DNA of 10,037 nt from Anaerolineae bacterium (GTDB lineage Bacteria > Chloroflexota > Anaerolineae > 4572-78 > J111). The notes beneath the pieces were generated by a model. It was not told the origin of the DNA, did no database searches, and was given only the letters and a program-made list of their open reading frames with translations. The stretch's first letter is position 1. Every line of letters starts with the position of its first letter. Below, one piece after another: positions 1-6,319 of this stretch. Where the stretch lies: the NCBI GenBank assembly GCA_020433785.1, contig JAGRCC010000188.1, forward strand, positions 1-10,037, given 5' to 3'. A program made the translations under genes and the position numbers.

Positions 1-30
1 GCCTCTGCTCCACCCCGCATCGAATATACC

Positions 31-441
31 GATTTCTTGAATAAGGGTCATACCCCCGATTCTGTTTTAACCGTCATCTGTCTCAGGTATTATACCTGGC
101 AACGCTTGGCTTACAAAGTATTACTTTGGGTCACCGTTGTTGCTGCGGTGAGACCAAGCCACAGCCTGGCCCACTCACCTTGCTCTCGACCGCACGCTCG
201 CCTAGCCGACCTTGTTACCAAGGCCGCTGGTAGGCTCTTACCCTACCGTTTCACTCATCACCCCTCAATCTATTCAGGGCTGACTTGCTTTCTGTTGCGG
301 TTGTAGTCAAAGACACCTTACAGTGCTTTGCCCTCACTTACTGTTTCGTGAGGCGATCTTGCCTCTTACCGAGGCTGAGAGTCGGGAAGTTCCTCTACTC
401 AACTTAGGTTGAGCAGCGACGGTTCACTTACTCAAGAAATC
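31..441 (-). ncRNA. rnpB: RNase P RNA (bacterial type A-like)
   Basis: Catalytic RNA of ribonuclease P, which cleaves the 5' leader from precursor tRNAs. Read on the minus strand, the conserved 5' segment (GAGGAActtCCCGACT, near 380-396) and the conserved 3' segment (ACAGAATCGGGGG, near 51-66) are present, and their CCCGA/TCGGG parts pair as in P4. P1 is a 15-bp helix between 427-441 and 31-45 with one wobble, which defines both ends. P2 is a 7-bp helix between 418-424 and 69-75. P3 is a hairpin with arms 398-403 and 408-413. The family segments GTGAAACGGTAGGGTAAGAG and ACAGAAA are also visible in the specificity region. At about 411 nt the length is typical. The ends are set by the P1 pairing and may be a few bases off. 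The gene lies just downstream of a tRNA gene on the same strand. Confidence 0.95.
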
Positions 442-460
442 AAACTTAGGATAATTCCCC

Positions 461-484
461 AAAACAGATTTTTATCTGTTTTTT
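461..484 (-). terminator. AT-rich hairpin between tRNA-Arg and rnpB
   Basis: A perfect 9-bp inverted repeat (AAAACAGAT at 461-469, ATCTGTTTT at 474-482) with a 4-nt loop. On either strand the 3' arm ends in a short T run, so it could act as a weak intrinsic terminator in both directions. On the minus strand it starts a few bases after the tRNA 3' end and may instead be a processing signal. I see no convincing promoter between it and rnpB, so some readthrough into rnpB is likely. Confidence 0.45.
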
Positions 485-488
485 CAGG

Positions 489-561
489 CGTCCCCGGTAG
501 GATTCGAACCTACGGCCTTTTGGTCCGCAACCAAACGCTCTATCCACTGAGCTACGGAGAC
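489..561 (-). tRNA. tRNA-Arg (anticodon GCG)
   Basis: A complete 73-nt cloverleaf. The acceptor stem pairs GTCTCCG with CGGGGAC (one wobble), the D stem GCTC with GAGC, the anticodon stem TTTGG with CCAAA, and the T stem GTAGG with CCTAC around TTCGAAT. The variable loop has 5 nt. The anticodon loop is TTGCGGA, which places GCG at positions 34-36, reading CGC and CGU. Arginine identity is supported by A20 in the D loop, C35, and a G discriminator. CCA is not encoded; the next bases are CCT. Most bacteria read these codons with an ACG tRNA deaminated to inosine, so G34 is notable. It sits 48 nt upstream of rnpB on the same strand. Confidence 0.96.
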
Positions 562-584
562 ATGGGAGACCTGAATCTTACAAT

Positions 585-611
585 AAAAAAGCGTGAGAAC
601 AAATCTCACGC
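585..611 (-). terminator. strong intrinsic terminator upstream of tRNA-Arg
   Basis: On the minus strand, GCGTGAGA (arm 604-611) pairs with TCTCACGC (arm 591-598) in an 8-bp stem with a 5-nt loop, followed at once by six T residues (585-590). This is a textbook rho-independent terminator. It lies 23 nt before the tRNA 5' end and closes the transcript that starts at the promoter 761-789. Confidence 0.8.
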
Positions 612-755
612 CTATCTTTTACCCGCCCCAATGGAGCCTTCAAAGATAGGCACAACAAGTACACCGTCCAAACAACCAGCGCTTACCAAAATTTACATAA
701 AAGTTCATCTTTTTGATAGTCTTGTTTGTGTTGTTAGTATACTTGGCTCAACGAA
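585..755 (-). ncRNA. candidate small RNA or leader transcript of about 170 nt
   Basis: The unit is bounded by a near-consensus sigma-70 promoter (761-789) and an intrinsic terminator (585-611), with no recognisable gene inside. Three structures can be drawn. CACAAACAAG (721-730) pairs with CTTGTTGTG (651-659) with one bulged base. A long hairpin pairs GCCTATCTTT (642-651) with AAAGATAGGC (610-619); its upper stem GCTCC/GGGGC carries a 3-nt loop. The terminator stem follows. A 22-codon reading frame beginning ATG AAC TTT (706-708) lies inside, but it has no Shine-Dalgarno sequence and ends within the hairpin. I do not recognise 6S RNA, SRP RNA or tmRNA hallmarks. It could be an independent small RNA or an attenuated leader of the tRNA-rnpB unit. 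Confidence 0.45.
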
Positions 756-760
756 GAGAA

Positions 761-789
761 AGTATATCATAAGCTTTGAGGGTTGTCAA
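761..789 (-). promoter_or_regulatory. near-consensus sigma-70 promoter
   Basis: On the minus strand the -35 box is TTGACA (784-789), the spacer is exactly 17 nt, and the -10 box is TATACT (761-766). Transcription would start near 754. This is the best promoter in the window and points into the 585-755 unit, then the tRNA and rnpB. Confidence 0.75.
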
Positions 790-843
790 ACTTATTTTGG
801 TGAAAATCAGGCCAATGATAAAGGGGTTAATCTCGTCAATGAG

Positions 844-1158
844 TTACTTTACCGGACCCAGCCGCAGCACAATAACCGAGACTGCACCGACCACCGCCAC
901 CCCAAAACCGCCGGCCAACAACCCCATTAGCGGCGATATATCGTTGCTCTGGTCGGCTGTGGTTGGTGCCAGAGCGGAGGAGGTGTCCTGGAGATAGACC
1001 AGGCTCAGTAGTTCAGATTGCTTAGATGGGACATGTCGATGAGTACCGGATGAATCGGCGTCGACGTGATCTAAAAACGTAAGGGGAATTAAGGTTAAAA
1101 AGAGGGCTAACAAGATAGCAGAAACGGTCGATTGAATAGCTTGTTTGTGTTTAATCAC
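844..1158 (-). CDS. small secreted or membrane protein with N- and C-terminal hydrophobic segments
   Basis: Function unknown; I recognise no family. The protein has about 104 residues: a short basic start (IKHKQ), a hydrophobic stretch of about 20 residues typical of a signal peptide or first membrane helix, a polar middle of about 45 residues rich in Ser, Asp and Thr, then a second glycine- and valine-rich membrane helix (LMGLLAGGFGVAVVGAVSV) ending in a short basic tail. I chose the GTG at 1156-1158 because GGAG lies 7 nt upstream. The alternative TTG at 1174-1176 has no such site and would sit at the predicted transcription start. It may be anchored twice with a short external loop, or cleaved and held by the C-terminal helix. 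It stands alone: its neighbours are the oxidoreductase gene upstream and an independent promoter downstream. Confidence 0.6.
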   Translation of the reverse strand: MIKHKQAIQSTVSAILLALFLTLIPLTFLDHVDADSSGTHRHVPSKQSELLSLVYLQDTSSALAPTTADQSNDISPLMGLLAGGFGVAVVGAVSVIVLRLGPVK

Positions 1159-1182
1159 CTCAGGACTCCAATCCAAAATTAA

Positions 1183-1211
1183 GTAATACAGTTATAACCT
1201 TAAGGATACAA
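1183..1211 (-). promoter_or_regulatory. putative promoter of the small membrane-protein gene
   Basis: On the minus strand, TTGTAT (1206-1211), a 17-nt spacer containing the palindrome CCTTAAGG, then TATTAC (1183-1188). The predicted start near 1176 leaves a short leader with a GGAG site before the GTG start. The boxes are only moderate matches to consensus. Confidence 0.35.
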
Positions 1212-1318
1212 TATTATTTGGTTTTTGGTAAGGGAAAAAAGTCCTTAGTTTAGAGGAAAAAGGTACTTAAAAAATTTGCCCGAAAGTCACATACGATAAC
1301 CGGCGGTCGCCAAAACCA

Positions 1319-2413
1319 CTAATTGGCGTCGAATTTTTCCAGGGACAGTTCATAGTTTCTAGCCGGGATCGTGCCGATTCTTTCCAGCGGTCGGCCGGTA
1401 ATCGCTTTGACCACTTTAACCACGTGCTCGTGGCTGTTTTCAATAAACAAGCGATATTGGTCTTGAAAGATTCCCGCCGCCGTGGTCCCGGCAATATAAA
1501 GACCGGGAACGTTGGTTTCCATCGTTTCGGGGTTAAAGTGAGGCACCCCCCGAACGCCTTCCAGTTTGACGCCGGCCAGTTCGTACAACCGCATATCCGC
1601 CCGAAAACCGGTGGCCAACAGGACAAAATCGGTGGGGTGAATGATCGGTTCGGCCTCGATAGGCCGGCCATCGCGTATGGGCTGAAGCACGACGTGATGG
1701 GGCGTAATCTCTATCGGAACGGTCTCCGGGTAGTAGGTCATGGTGCCGGTTTCGATTTGAGCTAAAACGTCGGGGCGGATATGTTCTTTGACCCGTTCGC
1801 TGAAAACCGGCCGGCGGTAACTTATGGCCACTTCCGCGCCCGCTCGCCAGCAGCGGAGAGCGGCCTCAACGGCCGAATTCCGTCCACCGACAACCAGTAA
1901 GCGTCGGCGAAAATAAGTATGGGGATTGTCGAAATAATGGGTGACGTGGGGCAAATCTTCGCCTGGAATGTTGAGCCGGTTGGGCATGTCCATGTCGCCC
2001 TTGGCAATAACCACCCGTTTAGCCTGGTATGCCCGCGGGCCGGTCAATGACTCGGTTTTGAGCGTAAAGCCCGCCTCGCTGCTTTCGATCATGGTCACTG
2101 CTTCATATGTATTGACTTGTAAGTCAAACTGCTCGACAATGGCCCGGAGGTAGGCCAGATAATCTTCACCGGTAATCCGTCCCTGATGGTTATTTTGAAT
2201 GGGGACTCCGGCAATGGCAATACGTTCGGACGTGCTGAAGAAATTGGTCTGGCGCGGCCACCAAGAAATCGTGTAGCCAATTTGTTTGGCTTCCAAGTGG
2301 ATATAATTGATGCCTGCTTGTTTGAGCGCTACCGCCAACTCCAGGCCAACTGGCCCGGCCCCGATAACAGCAACCTCTACGGGTGAAACATTGGAATGGC
2401 CATTCTGGTTCAT
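1319..2413 (-). CDS. YpdA-like FAD-dependent NAD(P)-binding oxidoreductase
   Basis: A two-dinucleotide-binding flavoprotein, about 364 residues, close to the usual length of the YpdA/Bdr family (putative bacillithiol disulfide reductases). FAD-binding GAGPVG lies at 18-23, the family-typical segment [17 protein letters not shown] at about 51-67, a second NAD(P)-binding motif [12 protein letters not shown] at 174-185, and LATGF at 266-270, followed by the C-terminal FAD motif GLYIAGT at 304-310. Related YpdA proteins have a cysteine in GGGPCG that is needed for disulfide reduction; here that position is valine (V22), and no CxxC is present. The protein may therefore act on another substrate. 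I chose the ATG at 2411-2413 because AGGAGA lies 6 nt upstream; an in-frame ATG at 2468-2470 lacks such a site. The response regulator gene lies 66 nt upstream, so co-transcription is possible. It is predicted to be cytoplasmic. Confidence 0.85.
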   Translation of the reverse strand: MNQNGHSNVSPVEVAVIGAGPVGLELAVALKQAGINYIHLEAKQIGYTISWWPRQTNFFSTSERIAIAGVPIQNNHQGRITGEDYLAYLRAIVEQFDLQVNTYEAVTMIESSEAGFTLKTESLTGPRAYQAKRVVIAKGDMDMPNRLNIPGEDLPHVTHYFDNPHTYFRRRLLVVGGRNSAVEAALRCWRAGAEVAISYRRPVFSERVKEHIRPDVLAQIETGTMTYYPETVPIEITPHHVVLQPIRDGRPIEAEPIIHPTDFVLLATGFRADMRLYELAGVKLEGVRGVPHFNPETMETNVPGLYIAGTTAAGIFQDQYRLFIENSHEHVVKVVKAITGRPLERIGTIPARNYELSLEKFDAN

Positions 2414-2479
2414 GGCTGGTCTCCTATTGAAATTGGGGTTTGAGCTGTCGATATGATGGCGCTTAGTCAAACAACTGGT

Positions 2480-3049
2480 TTAGGTCTGGCTCAATATTTT
2501 CCGAACGCGCTCCACCAGGCTAGTCGGCGTGAAGGGTTTCGGCAAAAACGAAAGATCCAAAGCCCATTTATCCGGTCGGCGTAGAATATCATCACTGTAG
2601 CCGGAGGTAAACAGCACCTTTAGGGTCGGAAATCTTATTCTTAATTGTAAAGCCAGCGCTTCACCACTCATCTGCGGCATAACGATATCGGTTAGCAGAA
2701 GATCGATAGTAATGGATGGGTCACCCAGTCTATGTAGAGCCTGTTCGCCGTTATCTGCTTCGATAACACTGAAGCCATGCCAGCGCAATATTCGGGCCGA
2801 TAATTCACGCACCGCCGCATCATCTTCGACCAGAAGAATTTGGATCGGCAACTGATCAAAATATGTGTCCGCTGCCGATTGAGATACCTCATCGTCGCGT
2901 GAGAATCGGGCCATATATAAGGGAGAATAGTTCTTTTGACCACCGGCCGAGATAGTAATGCTCGACTGCATAACGGTGTCTGAATGAGATGACAGCTTTC
3001 CTCTACTTCTTTGACCAACTTCATTGGTGGAAAAAAAAGCGTTATTCAT
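2480..3049 (-). CDS. stand-alone receiver-domain response regulator
   Basis: A 189-residue protein. The first 68 or so residues are a Ser/Gln-rich extension with no recognised domain. Residues 69-187 form a CheY-like receiver: the acidic cluster EDD at 75-77, the phospho-acceptor D121 in LLLTDIVMPQMSG, the switch threonine T148 in LFTSGYSDD, and the conserved K171 in FLPKPF. There is no DNA-binding or enzymatic output domain, so it should act by protein-protein contact or as a phosphorelay intermediate. The DIVMP...LFTSGY style resembles receivers attached to hybrid histidine kinases, but no kinase gene lies in this window. The ATG at 3047-3049 is preceded by AAAGG about 9 nt away. Its downstream neighbour is the YpdA-like oxidoreductase. 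Confidence 0.88.
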   Translation of the reverse strand: MNNAFFSTNEVGQRSRGKLSSHSDTVMQSSITISAGGQKNYSPLYMARFSRDDEVSQSAADTYFDQLPIQILLVEDDAAVRELSARILRWHGFSVIEADNGEQALHRLGDPSITIDLLLTDIVMPQMSGEALALQLRIRFPTLKVLFTSGYSDDILRRPDKWALDLSFLPKPFTPTSLVERVRKILSQT

Positions 3050-3114
3050 TTAAATTTGCCTTTATTTAAGATCGATTTATACCATTATTTCCTGTTAAAC
3101 AGCCGATGTAAGCT

Positions 3115-3534
3115 TCAAACAAGCTCCTCTTCTAGAAGATCGGCCATTGTCCTCATATAAAGCATCACATCCTGCTTTTCATTACGTCGCAAATGCTGAG
3201 GGCCTTCGCCCAATCGGTTCAGGACCCGTTTGTCGCTCAAATTTTCCAAATGAATGACATCTTCATAGCTAAAGCCGAAATTGTGCAGGGCTAAGAAGAT
3301 ATCTTCGACGTTTTGGCCGGTTCCCTCGCAGTAATCTTTGGCATGTTCAGTCCACTCACCCATTTGGAAGTTAACACATTTTACAATCTCATGGTCAGAC
3401 ATATCCGTTAGGGATTGGATAAGATGCCCGCAGTTACAGCGTCCCATATGCCCCCACTCGTACTTTACTCCATCCGCCAGGCGATTAGCCGTTTCTCGTA
3501 ATGCGCCAATCAGCTCCGAGTTGCTTTGAGCCAT
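3115..3534 (-). CDS. conserved-looking hypothetical protein with HxxxCxCxH motif
   Basis: A 139-residue soluble protein with no signal peptide or membrane segment. Its most striking part is the motif H29-M-G-R-C33-N-C35-G-H37 after YEWG, with further cysteines at C53 and C69. Such a compact Cys/His cluster could bind zinc or iron, but this is inferred. The rest is mostly helical and acidic (DVIHLENLSDKRVLNRL, then DVMLYMRTMADLLEEELV). I have the impression that similar proteins with a GHMGxCNCGHL-type motif occur in cyanobacteria and Bacteroidetes without assigned function; this is memory, not a search. The start is well supported: GGGAG lies 6 nt before ATG at 3532-3534. It is read toward the response regulator 65 nt away, which may belong to the same unit. 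Confidence 0.8.
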   Translation of the reverse strand: MAQSNSELIGALRETANRLADGVKYEWGHMGRCNCGHLIQSLTDMSDHEIVKCVNFQMGEWTEHAKDYCEGTGQNVEDIFLALHNFGFSYEDVIHLENLSDKRVLNRLGEGPQHLRRNEKQDVMLYMRTMADLLEEELV

Positions 3535-3627
3535 TAATTACTCCCTTCAAATGTAACTCTATTGATTTTATTTATAATAATATTTAGGAACCCGCCTTTT
3601 GGCTAGGCCAATATAAAAATATTACTA

Positions 3628-3656
3628 TTAATAAGATAACGAGTCTTGCCCTTCAA
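3628..3656 (-). promoter_or_regulatory. putative promoter of the CxC-protein gene
   Basis: On the minus strand, TTGAAG (3651-3656), a 17-nt spacer, then TATTAA (3628-3633). It would give a leader of roughly 87 nt that contains the inverted repeat TTGGC/GCCAA (3600-3612). The boxes are moderate matches, so this is tentative. Confidence 0.3.
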
Positions 3657-3832
3657 GTCAAATTAATCTATGGCTTCATCGATTTTTGCTTGGCGTGACG
3701 GCTGTTAAAAAGAATCGCACAAATCCGTAACGATTCCTAAACGACGAGGTTATAAAATAGGGACACTGATCTTGGAACAAAAAGAGGTAACAATACGTCT
3801 AACAGAGGAGAGTGGTTTTTACAGCCTCAACT

Positions 3833-3860
3833 TTGACATACTGACTAAATTGTTTACTAT
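3833..3860 (+). promoter_or_regulatory. putative promoter of the L,D-transpeptidase gene
   Basis: A perfect -35 box TTGACA (3833-3838), a 16-nt spacer, and TACTAT (3855-3860) as a 4-of-6 -10 box. Transcription would start near 3867, giving a leader of about 28 nt that lacks an obvious Shine-Dalgarno sequence. Confidence 0.45.
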
Positions 3861-3894
3861 TGAAATAGAAACCTAAAAAGACCAATTTTTCCCA

Positions 3895-5541
3895 ATGAAT
3901 CAAAAAACTATCCCGGCAAAACCTCAACAGACCGCTGTACCGACGCGACCGGCGGCCATAACACCCTTACCCCAACCGGCTGAGCCGCCACCCGAAATGT
4001 GGGCTTATTGGCCTCAGCCGCCCGCTCCGTCACCTCAACCCTCTGTCCGGCGGCGATTGACCTACCTGACTTTAGGCGGGATTATCGCCTTGCTGCTGGC
4101 TATGATGGTGGCTCTCTTTACCGCCGGTGTACTTTTCTATCGCAGCGACGTTATCGCGCCCGGCGTTTATGTCGCGGGGGTTCATATCGGCGGGCGCTCG
4201 ATGGCTGACGCCGCGGCCCTGCTGCGGGCGCAAGCTCAAGAGCACGGCATTGTGCTGGAAGCGGACGGCTCTGAGCAAGCCCTTATTCCGGAGGCTTTGG
4301 GCATTAGCCTCGATGCGACGGCCACTGCAACATTGGCCCATCGGCAGGGTCGCTCGCTGGAGTCGCTGCGCCAGCTCGTTGGTACCAGGGGACAAATTGA
4401 ACTAGAGCCGGTCTGGAAGTTCGACCCGCTGCCTGCCCGGCAAACGCTGCAAACCCTGGCCCCGCAATTTGAACTGAAACCGGTCAATGCCGATATTCGT
4501 CTGGTCGATGGGCAGGTCGAGGCGGTGCCGGCGGTGATGGGCCAAACCCTCGATATCGAGGCGACAATGGCTAAGCTGACGCAGGCCCCCCTGGACGTTC
4601 TGGCTGAGGGCCGGCTGCCGTTGGTTATAAAAACTGTGACCGCCGACTTGACCGATGTCAGCCGGCCGGTGGCCGAAGCTAACAAATTTTTGAATCATAC
4701 GATCACCGTTCAGGCGTACGATCCCATCGATGAGGAAACCGTCTCACTGAAAATTGAGCCGGATATGTGGAACCAGTGGATATCCGTTTGGTTAAATGAA
4801 ACAAATTCGACCCAATTTGAATGGTCTTTAGATGCAGACCAGGCTCAGCCATCGCTGACCCGCCAGATCGAAACGATGGAGTCGGGGCAGTATCTCAAGG
4901 TGGATGAGACCGCTGAGGCTGTCACCACGGCCATCACCACCCAAAGTTGGGCCGTTGCCGACCTGCGGGTGTTTCACCACGATCAGCGGCATACGGTCCA
5001 ATTTGGCGAAACGCTGTCGAGCATTGGCTTTGATTACGGCATACCTTACCCCTGGATTGAACAGGCTAATCCCGGGGTAAACAATTCGCTGTCGCCCGGC
5101 CAGGAAATCGTCATTCCCTCGCCCGACGCATTACTGCCGCTGCCGGCTGTTAAAGATAAGCGTATCGTGGTCAGCTTGAGTGAGCAGAAGTTGTGGGCTT
5201 ATGAACAAGGCCAACTGAAATGGGAATGGCCGGTCAGCACTGGTATCTCATCCAGCCCGACCGCGCCCGGCATCTTTCAAGTACAGAGCCACGAAACCAA
5301 CGCCTACGCCGCCAGCTGGAACTTATGGATGCCTGATTTTATAGGTATTTATCGACCGGTCCCTACGGCTGATTTCATGAACGGATTTCACGGTTTCCCA
5401 TCACGTAACGGGGCGACGTTGCTGTGGACCAATGATCTGGGCCATCCGGTCACCTACGGCTGCATTCTGGTCGACTCTAAGCATTCCGGTGATCTATTTG
5501 AGTGGGCCGAAGCCGGCGTTGTCGTTGAAATTAAAAAGTAG
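3895..5541 (+). CDS. membrane-anchored L,D-transpeptidase with LysM and YkuD domains
   Basis: A 548-residue envelope enzyme expected to form or exchange peptidoglycan cross-links outside the membrane. Residues 1-50 are a Pro-rich cytoplasmic tail. One membrane helix follows a basic stretch (about 55-82). The region about 88-350 begins VIAPGVYVAGVHIGG and resembles the peptidoglycan-binding modules of VanW and YkuD proteins. A LysM domain spans about 366-409 (HTVQFGETLSSIGFDYGIP to LSPGQEIVIPS). The YkuD catalytic domain occupies 423-547, with H499 in FHGFP and the nucleophile C523 in VTYGCILV. The usual signature is SHGC; here it is TYGC, so Tyr replaces the residue normally His just before GC. 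The ATG at 3895 lacks a good Shine-Dalgarno sequence. The next plus-strand gene begins 103 nt downstream. Confidence 0.9.
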   Translation: MNQKTIPAKPQQTAVPTRPAAITPLPQPAEPPPEMWAYWPQPPAPSPQPSVRRRLTYLTLGGIIALLLAMMVALFTAGVLFYRSDVIAPGVYVAGVHIGGRSMADAAALLRAQAQEHGIVLEADGSEQALIPEALGISLDATATATLAHRQGRSLESLRQLVGTRGQIELEPVWKFDPLPARQTLQTLAPQFELKPVNADIRLVDGQVEAVPAVMGQTLDIEATMAKLTQAPLDVLAEGRLPLVIKTVTADLTDVSRPVAEANKFLNHTITVQAYDPIDEETVSLKIEPDMWNQWISVWLNETNSTQFEWSLDADQAQPSLTRQIETMESGQYLKVDETAEAVTTAITTQSWAVADLRVFHHDQRHTVQFGETLSSIGFDYGIPYPWIEQANPGVNNSLSPGQEIVIPSPDALLPLPAVKDKRIVVSLSEQKLWAYEQGQLKWEWPVSTGISSSPTAPGIFQVQSHETNAYAASWNLWMPDFIGIYRPVPTADFMNGFHGFPSRNGATLLWTNDLGHPVTYGCILVDSKHSGDLFEWAEAGVVVEIKK

Positions 5542-5551
5542 CCGCAAAAAA

Positions 5552-5580
5552 TTATGCAGGACCAAAAAGAGGTGTAGAAT
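5552..5580 (+). promoter_or_regulatory. possible promoter between the two plus-strand genes
   Basis: TTATGC (5552-5557), a 17-nt spacer, then TAGAAT (5575-5580), a 5-of-6 match to the -10 box. The -35 box is poor. It could give the downstream gene its own transcription start. Confidence 0.25.
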
Positions 5581-5587
5581 TGAGTTA

Positions 5588-5610
5588 CGGCGATTCTGAC
5601 CACATCGCCG
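5588..5610 (+). repeat. inverted repeat in leader of the three-TM protein gene
   Basis: A perfect 7-bp inverted repeat, CGGCGAT (5588-5594) and ATCGCCG (5604-5610), with a 9-nt loop, located 34 nt before the start of the next gene. No T run follows, so it is not a clear terminator. It could be a leader hairpin or a protein-binding site. Confidence 0.4.
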
Positions 5611-5644
5611 GGTGTTGTGCTTAGTTTTGGGGGAGAAGTTAAAA

Positions 5645-6142
5645 ATGACCACTGCTTACCAGGATTGGCGGAACAGCCTTGTCGCGGGGCTGCTCCTATT
5701 AATTGCGTTGGGCGTCTTTTTGCTTTTTGATTTGGAGATCGCCCTATCCATCAACAGCTATTTTACCTTAGCCTACACGGTCTTTTGGCTGTTGATCGGC
5801 TTTCTGTTACTCCGGCATCGACCCAAACGTTACAGACTTACACTTTTGGCCTTATTTCTGGTGGCGATTTTGCTCATCTACTTCATCGACTGGAATGGCC
5901 GTAAACCTTTTTTGCGAGATTTCCACCGCATTGAAATTGGGATGACGGCCGAACAGGCTGACCAGATGATGGGTCATTACATTAAATTTATTGGTCCTAC
6001 CGCCCAACTCAACGCGCAAGGCGAGTTGCTGGCCGGCAAAGTCAGCTACCGGCCCACCGAACTGGGCTGGGGCGACTCAGATATCGCCATTCTAACGATC
6101 AAAGAGGGTCGGGTGGTTGAGGTATCTTACTATCCCGACTAA
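5645..6142 (+). CDS. small membrane protein: three TM helices and a soluble C-terminal domain
   Basis: A 165-residue protein of unknown function. Three hydrophobic helices lie at about 11-29, 36-57 and 64-82, with a basic loop RHRPKRYR between the second and third. The soluble part (about 90-165) contains FHRIEIGMTAEQADQMMG, a GMT-x-x-Q-type opening resembling the small SmpA/OmlA-like fold often attached to membrane anchors, and ends in strand-like segments (IAILTIKEGRVVEVSYYP). That similarity is by eye only. The ATG at 5645 was chosen because GGGGGAG lies about 9 nt upstream; the in-frame start at 5612 has no such site. It follows the L,D-transpeptidase gene by about 100 nt on the same strand, so a cell-envelope role is plausible. 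It is followed by a terminator about 180 nt downstream. Confidence 0.75.
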   Translation: MTTAYQDWRNSLVAGLLLLIALGVFLLFDLEIALSINSYFTLAYTVFWLLIGFLLLRHRPKRYRLTLLALFLVAILLIYFIDWNGRKPFLRDFHRIEIGMTAEQADQMMGHYIKFIGPTAQLNAQGELLAGKVSYRPTELGWGDSDIAILTIKEGRVVEVSYYPD

Positions 6143-6256
6143 AAAGTGGTCCAGGCTGCGGCCTCGTCATAAAAATAAAGGGTAGTTGGACGACGACCGC
6201 CCGCCAACATCAGGTTAGCGTAGGGTTGGCGAAAAATGGGCATCTAGGAGGCGTCA

Positions 6257-6285
6257 AGTAAACTATGCCAAATGCGAGTAAACTA
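6257..6285 (+). repeat. tandem 9-bp direct repeat with 20-bp period
   Basis: AGTAAACTA occurs at 6257-6265 and again at 6277-6285. The 20-bp period is close to two DNA helical turns, which would place two bound proteins on the same face. It lies in the convergent spacer between the three-TM gene and the phosphatase gene. Two copies of 9 bp may also be chance. Confidence 0.4.
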
Positions 6286-6319
6286 GCAACCGTGCAGTAG
6301 TTAATCTTCTCCTCCTTTG

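Larger units (their letters stand above)
3535..3894. other. divergent intergenic region
   Basis: An AT-rich 360-bp spacer between the divergent CxC-protein gene (minus) and the L,D-transpeptidase gene (plus). It holds the putative promoters for both. A short reading frame starting with TTG (3772-3876, 34 codons) lies just before the transpeptidase gene, but I do not call it a gene. I see no RNA gene or larger repeat. Confidence 0.6.

Noticed and set aside
37..306. An 89-codon plus-strand open frame at the left end.
   Set aside because: It lies entirely on the strand opposite rnpB and is explained by the structured RNA gene.
585..755. 6S RNA, SRP RNA or tmRNA as the identity of the small transcript.
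   Set aside because: No SRP apical motif, no tRNA-like ends of tmRNA, and no 6S-type closing stem joining the 5' and 3' ends around a central bubble.
409..930. A 173-codon plus-strand open frame.
   Set aside because: It crosses rnpB, the tRNA, a terminator and a promoter on the other strand; its composition is not protein-like.
1267..1671. A 134-codon minus-strand open frame.
   Set aside because: It overlaps the well-supported YpdA-like gene in another frame and has Arg/Pro/Trp-rich composition typical of a shadow frame.
3600..3612. Inverted repeat TTGGC-TAG-GCCAA in the divergent spacer.
   Set aside because: Only 5-bp arms; such short repeats are common by chance, although it lies in a predicted leader.
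3772..3876. A 34-codon plus-strand frame with TTG start, reading EQKEVTIRLTEESGFYSLNF and onward.
   Set aside because: It looks mildly protein-like, but lacks ATG/GTG and a clear ribosome-binding site and overlaps the predicted transpeptidase promoter. It would need conservation to be called.
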